From assembly GCF_006442975.2 (NCBI RefSeq), contig NZ_CP083955.1:372001-436000 (forward strand): DNA of 64,000 bases. The letters are read 5' to 3'. Position 1 is the stretch's first letter, and every line of letters begins with the position of its first letter. The position numbers and the translations under genes were made by a program. The DNA comes from Mesorhizobium sp. B2-1-1 (GTDB lineage: Bacteria > Pseudomonadota > Alphaproteobacteria > Rhizobiales > Rhizobiaceae). The notes under the pieces were generated by a model. It was not told the DNA's origin, did no database searches, and saw only the letters and a program-made list of their open reading frames with translations. Shown here piece after piece: positions 43,137 to 51,493 of this stretch.

Positions 43137-44306
43137 ATGCGCATCGTCGACATCAGGGAAAAGACCGTCTCGATCGCCTCCCCCATCGCCAACGCCTATA
43201 TCGACTTTTCGAAGATGACTTGCTCGGCCGTCGCCGTGATCACCGACGTGGTGCGTGATGGCAAGCCGGTGGTTGGCTACGGCTTCAACTCGAATGGCCG
43301 CTACGGGCAGGGCGCGCTGATGCGCGACCGTTTCCTCGCGCGCGTCCTCGAGGCCGATCCCGAAACACTGATCGACCATGAGAACGACAACCTTGACCCG
43401 TTCGCCATCTGGAAGACGCTGATGACCAACGAGAAGCCCGGAGGCCACGGCGAACGGTCCGTGGCGGTGGGCACCATCGACATGGCCGTCTGGGATGCCG
43501 TCGCCAAGGTCGCCGGCGTCCCGCTGTGGCGCCTGCTGGCGGACCGTTACCGGGCGGGCGTGGCGGACGAGAAAGTTTGGGTCTACGCGGCAGGCGGCTA
43601 CTATTATCCCGGCAAGGATCACTCGAAGCTTCAGGCGGAGATGCGGGGCTATCTCGACCGCGGCTACAAGGTCGTGAAGATGAAGATCGGCGCGGCGCCC
43701 CTGGATGAGGATCTGCGCCGCATCGAGGCCGTGCTGGAGGTGGTCGGTGGGGGCCAGTATCTGGCTGTCGATGCCAACGGACGCTTCGACCTGAAGACCG
43801 CCGTCGCCTATGCCAAGGCGATGCAGCCATACGGCCTGTTCTGGTACGAGGAGGCCGGCGATCCGCTGGACTATGCGTTGCAGACGGAACTGGCGAACCA
43901 CTACGGTGGGCCGATGGCGACAGGCGAGAACCTGTTCTCGCACCAGGATGCGCGCAACCTCTTGCGCTACGGCGGCATGCGGCCCGACCGCGACTATCTT
44001 CAGTTCGACTGTGCCCTCTCCTATGGCCTGGTGGAATACCTGCGCACGCTGGAGGTGATGAAGGCGCTTGGCTGGTCGTCACGACGCGTGGTGCCGCATG
44101 GTGGACACCAGATGTCGCTCAACATTGCCGCAGGGCTGCATCTGGGCGGCAACGAATCCTATCCCGACGTTTTCCAGCCCTTTGGCGGCTTCGCCGACGA
44201 CATCGCGGTCGAAGATGGCTATGTCGGGCTACCCGATGTTCCCGGTGTCGGCTTCGAGAAGAAAGCCGAACTGTTCAAGCTGTTCCGACAATTGCACCAG
44301 CCGTGA
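43137..44306 (+). CDS. tarD: D(-)-tartrate dehydratase (enolase superfamily)
   Basis: This 389-residue protein belongs to the mandelate racemase group. The catalytic Lys pair is Lys181-Met-Lys183 (VVKMKIG), metal ligands are Asp212 (VDANGRFD), Glu238 (WYEEAGDP) and Glu264 (ATGENLFS), and the general acid/base is His321 (VPHGGHQ). Every one is shifted by just one position from what I recall for the characterised Bradyrhizobium enzyme, and AYIDFSKMTCS and GGYYYPGK also match it. It dehydrates D-tartrate to oxaloacetate with Mg. It lies next to a tartrate-dehydrogenase paralogue, so tartrate isomers are probable pathway intermediates. Confidence 0.93.
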   Translation: MRIVDIREKTVSIASPIANAYIDFSKMTCSAVAVITDVVRDGKPVVGYGFNSNGRYGQGALMRDRFLARVLEADPETLIDHENDNLDPFAIWKTLMTNEKPGGHGERSVAVGTIDMAVWDAVAKVAGVPLWRLLADRYRAGVADEKVWVYAAGGYYYPGKDHSKLQAEMRGYLDRGYKVVKMKIGAAPLDEDLRRIEAVLEVVGGGQYLAVDANGRFDLKTAVAYAKAMQPYGLFWYEEAGDPLDYALQTELANHYGGPMATGENLFSHQDARNLLRYGGMRPDRDYLQFDCALSYGLVEYLRTLEVMKALGWSSRRVVPHGGHQMSLNIAAGLHLGGNESYPDVFQPFGGFADDIAVEDGYVGLPDVPGVGFEKKAELFKLFRQLHQP

Positions 44307-44458
44307 GCGAGACGCCGGCCGTGCCGAACGACAGTTTTCAGCCTGTCAGGACGTTGCACCCGCCTATGGCGTTGCAGACTGCTTCGGTGACTTCGCGCGT
44401 CGTCGCCGCAAGATTGGGTGCGGCGACGCCGACAACCGCAACCTCCTTCGAACTCAGT

Positions 44459-44608
44459 GTGATATCGGCCCTCATAATGGCCATGCGGAGCAATGGCCTG
44501 ATCATTCTCGGCATCTCGTGCGAGAAGCAGAAGATCATCACCGGCCTAATTCTCATCCTTGCGGTGTTTCTTTCGCTGGAACACGGCAAGATCGGCGTCA
44601 TCGAGTGA
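44459..44608 (+). pseudogene. C-terminal remnant of a ribose-type ABC permease
   Basis: The frame ends with VISALIMAMRSNGLIILGIS, followed by KQKIITGLILILAVFL, the characteristic last helix of RbsC-like permeases (xNGLxLLGxxxxxQxxxxGxxIILAV). The part before it (44303-44458) is not permease-like. Its opposite strand reads AATTREVTEAVCNAI, similar to the end of tartrate-dehydrogenase-family proteins. So the stretch appears to be a mosaic of two gene ends rather than a functional 101-residue protein. Confidence 0.5.
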
Positions 44609-44660
44609 TGCGCCTCATGTCCACAATCGCATCGAACCACGCAGTGTCCGGGAGATCGTC

Positions 44661-45419
44661 ATGACCAAGCCTACCGTAATCATCAGCGGCGCCGGCATCG
44701 GCATTGGCCGCGCCACGGCCCTCGCTTTCGCCAGGGTTGGCTACAGAATCTGCGTGACCGACATTCTCGAGACCGAAGGCAAGCAGGTGGCCGAAGAGAT
44801 CAAGGCGGGCGGCGGGGATGCTTATTTCCGCAAACTCGATGTGACCAGATCGGATCAGGTCGACGACGTCGTGGGGGAAATCGACAAGCAGTATGGCGGC
44901 GTGGACGTCGTGGTGGCCAATGCGGGTATCGCCCACAAGGTGCCGCTGGCGCAGATGAGCGATGCCAAGTGGGACATCACAGTCGACATTGACCTAAAAG
45001 GCGTGTTCCGGATGGCACGCGCTGCCACGCCGCGCATGCGAGAGCGTCGCAAAGGCGCCATCGTGGCGGTATCGTCGATTTCAGGCATGAGCTATGGCTG
45101 GGCCGAGCATGTCCATTATTCCGCCGCCAAAGCCGGCGTTCTGGGTTTGGTGCGAGGCTTGGCCGCCGAGTTGGGCGGCGACGGGATCCGGGTCAACGGC
45201 GTCGCGCCCGGTTTCATCCGCACGGCACAATCCCTCTCCGAGGAGCACTCGATGGGTGAAGCGCGGCTGGTGGCTCAGGCTCCTTCCATTCCATTGCGTC
45301 GCATCGGCGAACCCGACGAGGTGGCGGATGTAATCCTGTTTCTGGCTTCCGACGCAGCGCGATACGTGACGGGCCAGACTTTGCTGGTAGACGGCGGGCT
45401 GACGATCAAACAAGGCTAA
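44661..45419 (+). CDS. SDR-family oxidoreductase
   Basis: This 252-residue classical SDR has VIISGAGIGIGRATALAFA (Ser-Gly-Ala instead of the common Thr-Gly), VVVANAGIAH, the catalytic Ser in VAVSSISGMSYG, Tyr-x3-Lys in HYSAAKAGV, and the C-terminal YVTGQTLLVDGGLTI. ATG 44661 follows GGGAGA. The Asp after the second strand (CVTDIL) favours NAD. It probably oxidises or reduces a hydroxy intermediate of the tartrate/amide pathway. The gene lies about 350 bases downstream of tarD, separated by the permease relic. Confidence 0.88.
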   Translation: MTKPTVIISGAGIGIGRATALAFARVGYRICVTDILETEGKQVAEEIKAGGGDAYFRKLDVTRSDQVDDVVGEIDKQYGGVDVVVANAGIAHKVPLAQMSDAKWDITVDIDLKGVFRMARAATPRMRERRKGAIVAVSSISGMSYGWAEHVHYSAAKAGVLGLVRGLAAELGGDGIRVNGVAPGFIRTAQSLSEEHSMGEARLVAQAPSIPLRRIGEPDEVADVILFLASDAARYVTGQTLLVDGGLTIKQG

Positions 45420-45616
45420 ACATCATCATGCGTCTGCTTGCTTGTGCAACTGGTCGTCCTTTGTGCCAAGCCAAGGCGCCCCACGTTGCATCCGCTTGGC
45501 GGCGGCGTGGTGGAGGTCTATACGTATCGGCCCACTGGTGGTGCGACTGGGTTGACGGCGAGTCACCCTATGAAGCTGATCAATCCAAGTGCGTTCCAAG
45601 CCCTTAGGACCGTCGC

Positions 45617-46531
45617 ATGCCGCTGAGCCCTCGCGAACGAATAGACTACCAGGCCATCGTCGATAGACAGCCGCTGAAATTGCCTGACGGCGTCAGGATG
45701 CCGGTGTGGCTGATCGTCAATGTCGAACATTGGGACGCGAGGCGGCCGATGCCGCGCACCGTCTTGCCGCCGCCGATGGGCATGCCGATGCTACCCGATA
45801 TTCCGAATTGGTCGTGGCACGAATACGGCATGCGGGTCGGCTTCTGGCGCATCCACGAGAGCCTGACATCCCGAACAATTGTTCCGACGTTGGCCATCAA
45901 TGGATCAGTGTGCGAGGTCTATCCCAGGATCGCGCATGCCGCGCACGACGCCGGATGGGAACTGATGGGTCACGGTTGGCTCCAAGGGCCGATGCACAAC
46001 CTCGAAGACCAGCGCGTTGCAATTCGGCGCACAATCGGCGCGCTGTCCAAGATTTCCGGTAAGCCGCCGGTGGGATGGGAAAGCCCAGGGCTTACGGAGA
46101 CCTCGGACACGGCCGACATCCTCGCTGAAGAAGGAATTCGGTACGTCGCCGATTGGGTAATGGACGACCTGCCTTGCGAACTGAAGACGACGGCCGGCCG
46201 GCTGGTGACACTCCCCTATACGGTGGAGATTAACGATGTCGCAATAATGGCTGTGGCGCAGCACTCGTCGGCGGAACTGCTCGAGCGCGGCAAGCGCCAG
46301 TTCGACCGGCTGTATCGGGAGAGCGCGACCTCGCCCCGGATCATGTCCATCAGCGTCCATCCTTATCTTAGCGGTGTTCCGCATCGGATTGGCTATCTGG
46401 AGGAATTGCTGGATTATATCTCCTCTCATCGCGACGTGGCATTCTGGACGGGCGAGCAGATCTATAATTGGTACACTTTTGCGCGGCTCCCCGCAGGGTC
46501 GGTAGAGCTGTCTGGCACGGCTATGGGTTGA
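45617..46531 (+). CDS. PuuE/allantoinase-like polysaccharide-deacetylase-family protein
   Basis: This 304-residue cytosolic protein opens with WLIVNVEHWDARRPMPR. It contains YGMRVGFWRIHE, TLAINGSVCEVYP, GWELMGHGW, GWESPGLTETSDTADIL and LPYTVEINDV. This matches the metal-poor PuuE-like branch, which opens ureide or imide rings, not peptidoglycan deacetylases. It is only distantly related to the deacetylase-fold gene at 32469, so the cluster holds two different ring- or amide-hydrolase candidates. No clear terminator follows. About 200 bases with no gene precede it. Confidence 0.83.
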   Translation: MPLSPRERIDYQAIVDRQPLKLPDGVRMPVWLIVNVEHWDARRPMPRTVLPPPMGMPMLPDIPNWSWHEYGMRVGFWRIHESLTSRTIVPTLAINGSVCEVYPRIAHAAHDAGWELMGHGWLQGPMHNLEDQRVAIRRTIGALSKISGKPPVGWESPGLTETSDTADILAEEGIRYVADWVMDDLPCELKTTAGRLVTLPYTVEINDVAIMAVAQHSSAELLERGKRQFDRLYRESATSPRIMSISVHPYLSGVPHRIGYLEELLDYISSHRDVAFWTGEQIYNWYTFARLPAGSVELSGTAMG

Positions 46532-46975
46532 AAAAAGCAAACGCTCGTCTCCACCGAAGCGCAGCATTCTCGTCGATCGGGCTGTTCGGAATGCTATTGC
46601 GGAACTGGCGGGCCCGTGGCAGCTTGGGCGAGGCGTATCCGCGCTTTGGTGAGCGCGAATTTCCGTCCGCCTTTGCGGCCGCGTGCTCTGGCGGTAGGAA
46701 GACCAGCTGGCGCATTCACGGGTCAGGTCGCGCTCCAACTCGCCAGCGTGGTGAAGACGCAAAACCACCATACGGCCGCTGCGGTCGTGGTGCGATCTAC
46801 GCACTTTTCCGGCTGGTCAGGCAGGGTTCTTTACCGTATTGGCCAGGTAGGCAAGCGATCGCCCGAGGCAATCCAGCTTATAGTTCCTTAGTGCCTTGTT
46901 TTAGACGAACACGGCGAACAGACCTCAGCTACGGTATATTCCCTCGTACGCGATCCTGATCAACGAGGATATTCC
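46532..46975. other. 444-base stretch between convergent genes, no gene recognised
   Basis: Open frames on both strands lack ribosome sites and family motifs. The stretch marks the border between the catabolic island and the nucleotidyltransferase/IS debris region. Confidence 0.45.
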
Positions 46976-48118
46976 TCAGTCCAAGCGACAGGGCGGCTTT
47001 CGGGTCGCACTTTTTTCTGGCGACGACTTCACGGCCGAGTTGAAGCCGTCCAACTCCTCGCCGATCTCGACAAGGGCCTTTCTGACTGTCTCCTCAACTT
47101 CCTGTCGTTTCTTCGGCGGCATCAGGCTCAGCCCCTTCAGCATCGCCTCGCGCCAGTGCTGCCCCCTGCCCCACGCTTCCGCGAGCGCTGTTGCAAGGTC
47201 GTCCTGGCGACGGGTGGCCTCCAGTGCCTCGATAAGGAGGCTGGCCTGATAGACGTCCTTTTCGCGCTTGGCGACGCCGTTTGCATCTGATTGCCTGCGA
47301 GAGGCGACGATGAGCTTGTGAACTGCATAGCGTTCCGGCGACGGCACGGTTACAGGCACCCCTGACCGATGCAGCATCACGGTCCGGATGGGCTCGTGGA
47401 TGAGGAAATCAAGGAAACGCAAGGGCTGCGCCGAAGCTCTGCCCAGTGCTGGCATCGGAGTGGCATGGTCGGTGTAGTGATCGGATCCCCGGTTCGGCGT
47501 GAGGAATTCGACCTTGTATCTCGTTGCATTCTCGAATTGCGTCGCGTGTGCGGGATCCGATCTGTGCGGGATCTCCCTGAAGGTCGGGTCAATCTCTCTC
47601 AAGATTTCCAAGATCGGCGGCCGGCTGTCGTCGACTGACGAGGAGATCGAGTAGTGCTGCGCGAAATCGGCATCGCCGGTTTGCAATGAGGCACCGGGCA
47701 ATCTCACGCCGAGATGTCCCGCATACGTCTGGAAGGCAACCGTACCGACGAGCACGCCTCTCAGGCGGAAGATTCCTGCTGCTCCCATTGCTCCAACGAC
47801 ATCGCCAGTGAACCGGTCCGGTGCAGTCAGCCCTGCTTGGCGAGTCAGCGTGGAGACGAGTTTCCGTCGCCCGCGGAGGTCTTCCTTGATCTCTTGGAAG
47901 GCTGCAACGCGTTTCGCGATCTCGGGATCATCGGACGGGCCGACATACTTCCGCGTCTTCTTGGGTTGGGTCTCCTCAAAATACCAATAATCCCGCCCCT
48001 TCACCGGAACCCGAACGAAATTTCCCGCCGTTGAGAAGTCGGTTTCGAACGATGCACCAAGGCAGCGCTGAACGAGTTCCGCATACATCGTGCGATAAAC
48101 GAGATCGACCGTCTTCAT
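46976..48118 (-). CDS. GSU2403-family nucleotidyltransferase-fold protein
   Basis: A 380-residue protein starts MKTVDLVYRTMYAELVQRCL. It has FVRVPVKGRDYWYFEETQP near residue 35, LRGVLVGTVAFQTYAGHLG, then a nucleotidyltransferase-like GDADFAQHYSIS (acidic pair) and a C-terminal helical half. These fit the NTP_transf_8/GSU2403 family, which is related to the MNT/AbiEii type of toxin nucleotidyltransferases. No antitoxin-like gene is next to it. Two identical dyads lie immediately upstream of its start, suggesting tight repression. The target is unknown. Confidence 0.8.
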   Translation of the reverse strand: MKTVDLVYRTMYAELVQRCLGASFETDFSTAGNFVRVPVKGRDYWYFEETQPKKTRKYVGPSDDPEIAKRVAAFQEIKEDLRGRRKLVSTLTRQAGLTAPDRFTGDVVGAMGAAGIFRLRGVLVGTVAFQTYAGHLGVRLPGASLQTGDADFAQHYSISSSVDDSRPPILEILREIDPTFREIPHRSDPAHATQFENATRYKVEFLTPNRGSDHYTDHATPMPALGRASAQPLRFLDFLIHEPIRTVMLHRSGVPVTVPSPERYAVHKLIVASRRQSDANGVAKREKDVYQASLLIEALEATRRQDDLATALAEAWGRGQHWREAMLKGLSLMPPKKRQEVEETVRKALVEIGEELDGFNSAVKSSPEKSATRKPPCRLD

Positions 48119-48129
48119 GCGCCGGCTCC

Positions 48130-48159
48130 GTTATAAGAAAAATGAGTTTCTCTTATAAC
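48130..48159. promoter_or_regulatory. Inverted repeat GTTATAAGA-N12-TCTTATAAC, proximal copy
   Basis: Perfect nine-base arms are separated by 12 bases and lie 12 bases upstream of the nucleotidyltransferase start. Its arms and spacer length are identical to the second copy, with different spacer sequence. Confidence 0.75.
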
Positions 48160-48187
48160 AGGATGAACTCAAGCGACGCAAGCGGTG

Positions 48188-48217
48188 GTTATAAGACAGT
48201 TGCAGAAATCTTATAAC
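48188..48217. promoter_or_regulatory. Inverted repeat GTTATAAGA-N12-TCTTATAAC, distal copy
   Basis: It has the same nine-base arms and 12-base spacing as the copy at 48130, starting 58 bases further upstream. Duplicate dyads of this type are typical binding sites of a dimeric repressor. Confidence 0.75.
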
Positions 48218-48326
48218 GCCGCCGCATCATCCAGGGTTCACGCAGACCCGTCATGCCACACATGGCGATCGATGCGCCCGGCTTTGGCCAATGCTACCGC
48301 CAACGATGCTGGAGCCGCGCCGATCA

Positions 48327-48515
48327 ATCAGGCACCGCGTGACCGCCGCTGATCATGTGAACCATTTTGATGCCGTTTAGGATGATCGCGGCTGATCCCG
48401 GTGATTTGAAGCCGAGCATTGACCCGATGCGGCGCTTGATGCGCCGATGGTCCTGTTCGATCCGGTTACTCAGGTATTTACTCTTGCGGGTCCGGATCGG
48501 CTTCAGCCGACGCCG
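48327..48515 (-). mobile_element. IS6-family transposase remnant (C-terminus)
   Basis: The minus strand reads RRLKPIRTRKSKYLSNRIEQ, then DHRRIKRRIGSMLGFKSPGS and NGIKMVHMI before a stop at 48324. This is the standard end of IS6-family DDE transposases, including the final catalytic Glu in IEQDHR. The rest of the element is missing. Confidence 0.82.
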
Positions 48516-48543
48516 GGAACGATACTGCAAGCGATTTGAGTTG

Positions 48544-49015
48544 TCACAGGAAACGACAGCCTCCAGGGTGGGCTGGTGCTGCCAGCACCAGGTCGGCAAG
48601 CCACCAGGCCAAAAGCTCGGGGTCGGGCCGAATCGCGGCGACGCGGGCGGCGATTGCCGTTGCAGCGAACGGCACCGGCCGCTGCGATCCCGCCAGTTTT
48701 TCGATCTCCGTGCAAAGGTCGGCGAGCGCCGCGCGGTGGCAATGGAGCCCGAGCTGGTCGACGATCTTTTCGAGTCGGTCGGCGCTGCCAGCGGGCGGCT
48801 GCACGGACAGCTGCCGCCAGGCGCCAAGAACCGCGCCGGCGGGGCCGGGATCGGCGCCGGCCGGGCGCAGGTACCAGGGGTCGCGCAGGGCGTCCTCGGC
48901 GCGGCCGGCGAGCCGCATGCTGCCGGCCGCGCTTCCTATCGCGGTGAGCTCGGCTCCGGCCTGTCTGACAAGTCCGTCAAGCCCGGCTCCGCCGTTAAGT
49001 CTAAGGCGAGGCCGC
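48544..49015 (-). pseudogene. DUF1403-family protein fragment
   Basis: The frame contains GLVRQAGAELTAIGSAAGSM, DPWYLRPAGADPGPAGAVLG, LEKIVDQLGLHCHRAALADL and LLAWWLADLVLA, a pattern of DUF1403 proteins of rhizobial plasmids and islands. It has neither the family N-terminus nor the C-terminus, and it stops next to the IS6 relic, which probably cut it. It is too short (about 155 codons against roughly 320) to be functional. Confidence 0.6.
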
Positions 49016-49031
49016 GTGAACGAACACGATC

Positions 49032-50318
49032 TCAAAGCGCCTGTTGCGCTTTGTGAACGATGCCCTTTTCGAACCGGGAAAGAGCAAAGGCGGAAAGATT
49101 GATCGAGGGGCTGCCCTGTGTGACCCATTCGCCGAGTTGTTTGCCGATGGAAGGTCCAAGCGCAAAGCCGTGGCCGCTGAAGCCGGCCGCCACGAAGAGT
49201 TCGAGCTCTGGCTTGGGCCGATCGATGATTGGAATGACGTCGGGCGTGATATCCAGCCTGCCGGCCCAGGCGTTCTGCAGTTCGATCGTATTCAGATGCG
49301 GAAAGATCTGCCGGAAGCCAGCAAGGTTGGCCATCACCTTGCGCATATTGGGCTTCGGCTCCGGCAGCGCCTGCACGGCATTGCGGCGGCTGAAGCGCGC
49401 GGCTAATTGATGACGGAAATCGGCTCCGATGCTGAGGTGCAGTTGACGCCAGTTGTTGCGATAGGCGGGTATGAAATGGCGCATGCAGCGAAATGAGTCG
49501 ACGGTGATTTCGTAATCGACTCCCATGCCGCGATAGCCGTTACCGATAATGAAATCGCCGCCCATAGAGGGGCGGAATGCAACGCGGGGACCCCACATCG
49601 CGATGCGGGTGAAGGGTGCTGCCTTCCGGGTGCGGCCGACGGAGGATTTGACGATCTGGATAGGCAGGTGCAGGCCGGCCGAAGCGGCCAGCACCGGTGC
49701 GCCGATGCCGTTTGCCAAAACGACGGTTTTTGCTTCGAAGATCCCGTTAGACGCCAGGAGCCTCGGTCTGTCCTGCCTGTCGAGGTCGAGCCGGAAAACC
49801 GGTGTATCTTCCAGGATAGTGACTCCGGCTTCGCGTGCCGCAGCCGCGATGGTCCGGGTCGAAAGAGCCGGATCGGCATGGGCGTCGTCGGCGGTGAAAA
49901 GTCCGCCGCGCCATTGCCCAGCCAATTCGGGGATTGTCTGACGAACGTCCGCGGCATCCAGCAGGCGCGTCGAAAGGCCGAAGCTGCGCGCAATATCGTG
50001 GCCGCTGCGGATCCGATCCTCATCGGCAGCGGTTTCCGCGGGGACCAGGATTCCGCTGCGGGTGAACTGCGTCGCCTGTGTGCCGTATCTCGAGGTCAAG
50101 TCCGCCCACAGTTCCAAGGCTTCGACCGCGAGCGGCAGCTCGGCTTCATGCCGTCCTTGCCGGCGGATGAAACCCCAGGCACGGCTGGATTGTTCGGAAG
50201 CGATCTTGCCGCGCTCGAAGATTGTTACCGACCTCCCTTTGCGGGCTAGGGAAAGAGCGGTCGAGCAGCCGACAATTCCTCCACCGACAATGGCCACGTC
50301 CGTTTGAAAGGTGCCCAT
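49032..50318 (-). CDS. DAO-family FAD-dependent oxidoreductase
   Basis: This 428-residue protein has the FAD motif VAIVGGGIVGCSTALSLA near residue 8, IASEQSSRAWGFIRRQGRH, and a C-terminal AGRLDITPDVIPIID and AAGFSGHGFALGPSIG. These match amino-acid or amine oxidases of the glycine oxidase/DadA type. The EQSSRxWG block is shared with the gene at 3818-5143, so the two are paralogues. It lies about 100 bases after the LysR gene on the same strand and probably forms an operon with it. Its substrate is probably the amino compound imported by the adjacent system. Confidence 0.87.
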   Translation of the reverse strand: MGTFQTDVAIVGGGIVGCSTALSLARKGRSVTIFERGKIASEQSSRAWGFIRRQGRHEAELPLAVEALELWADLTSRYGTQATQFTRSGILVPAETAADEDRIRSGHDIARSFGLSTRLLDAADVRQTIPELAGQWRGGLFTADDAHADPALSTRTIAAAAREAGVTILEDTPVFRLDLDRQDRPRLLASNGIFEAKTVVLANGIGAPVLAASAGLHLPIQIVKSSVGRTRKAAPFTRIAMWGPRVAFRPSMGGDFIIGNGYRGMGVDYEITVDSFRCMRHFIPAYRNNWRQLHLSIGADFRHQLAARFSRRNAVQALPEPKPNMRKVMANLAGFRQIFPHLNTIELQNAWAGRLDITPDVIPIIDRPKPELELFVAAGFSGHGFALGPSIGKQLGEWVTQGSPSINLSAFALSRFEKGIVHKAQQAL

Positions 50319-50417
50319 CTATGTTCCTTGCCCGATCCTTCGCCGCGACAATAACAGGAGAAGGCAGCCGCGCGTGGCATAGGGCTATGCCGGATCGGCA
50401 TAGATGCGCGCCCGGCT

Positions 50418-51338
50418 TCAATTGCGGTGGAAGATATCGTCGATCTGACGCAGGACATCGCGGCGCGATGCCTTGAGGCTGGAAATGAATTCGCGCGCGA
50501 CGCGCGAGGGGGAACGGTGTGTCGGATAAAGCATGCCGAGACGCAGGCTGACCGCGGGCTCGAAGGGAATGGAGCGCACTCCCGGATGCTCGCGAAAATC
50601 GAACGCCGTGAAGGGGTCGATCAATCCGATTCCCAGCCCCTTGGCCACCATGTTGGCGATGGTGCTAAAAAGCTGGGCTTCAAGGACAATGCGGCGCTTA
50701 ACGCCGTAGCGGTCGAAAATCTGGTCGGCGAGTTGCCTCCCCAGATGATTGTGGGTGATGGAGATATAGCGTTCGTCGCGTAAATCTTCCGGCGTCAGCC
50801 GTGCCTTCTGCGCCAGCCGATGATGGCTTGGAACCGCCATCAGATAATGCGCGGAGCAGAATTCCTCGATTTCGATGCCGGAGCGGTCGAAGGGATATTC
50901 GGCGATGCCGACATCCACAAGCTGGCTGGCGACGAGTTCTTCTATGCGCGGCGACATCTGGATACGCAGCGAAATGCGGCTCTCCGGCCGGCTTGCCGTG
51001 AAGCGGGCGATCGCCGAAGGCATGAAGTCCATTGCCAGCATCGGCAGCGACGCCGCCGAGACCATCCCGGAATTGGCGACCTGCATTTCGCGGGCGATCT
51101 CGCGGATTTTGTCGATCGACACGAAGGCACGAAGAACCTCCTCATGCAGCAGGAGGGCTTCCGGCGTGGGATTGAGGTGCCCGCCGGACCGGTCGAACAG
51201 GGTCACTGACAAAGATGTTTCCAATTGACCCAGAAGCCGGCTTACGGCCGGCTGGGAAACGCCGAGAAGCTCCGCGGCCCCGATGGTGGTCTTTGCAGTC
51301 ATCGTTGCCTTGAAGGCTTCGAGTTGCCTGATGTTCAA
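50418..51338 (-). CDS. LysR-type transcriptional regulator (module 1)
   Basis: This is a 306-residue LysR protein with a probable TTG start at 51338, eight bases after AAGGAG. It gives the classic N-terminus xNIRQLEAFKATMTAKTTIG. The helix-turn-helix includes GAAELLGVSQPAVSRLLGQL, and the effector domain covers about 90-300 (ERYISITHNHLGRQ, GIGLIDPFTAFDF). It is divergent from the amino-acid-binding protein at 51494, so it most probably controls that promoter. Sequence and layout resemble the second LysR at 54279. Confidence 0.88.
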   Translation of the reverse strand: MNIRQLEAFKATMTAKTTIGAAELLGVSQPAVSRLLGQLETSLSVTLFDRSGGHLNPTPEALLLHEEVLRAFVSIDKIREIAREMQVANSGMVSAASLPMLAMDFMPSAIARFTASRPESRISLRIQMSPRIEELVASQLVDVGIAEYPFDRSGIEIEEFCSAHYLMAVPSHHRLAQKARLTPEDLRDERYISITHNHLGRQLADQIFDRYGVKRRIVLEAQLFSTIANMVAKGLGIGLIDPFTAFDFREHPGVRSIPFEPAVSLRLGMLYPTHRSPSRVAREFISSLKASRRDVLRQIDDIFHRN

Positions 51339-51493
51339 GCCGCCTCTCCTTTGCAGCCTATAACGGAACTGCATAGCGTCCATAATTCCCCTTATTTGAC
51401 AATGGGATCGGCGCGAAGTCCGATTGATGAGGCGGTGACCAATCGCCGGACCGCGACATTTGTCGCCAATAATTGCAATGGGAGGATTGGGCA

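Noticed and set aside
44303..44458. First half of a 101-codon frame overlapping the end of tarD, which could be taken as a coupled small gene.
   Set aside because: It starts at GTG in the tarD stop, shows no ribosome site of its own and its second half is a truncated permease end, so a remnant is more likely.
46532..46975. Frames on both strands between the PuuE-like gene and the nucleotidyltransferase.
   Set aside because: No start signal, no motif and unusual codon use for this window; treated as non-coding.
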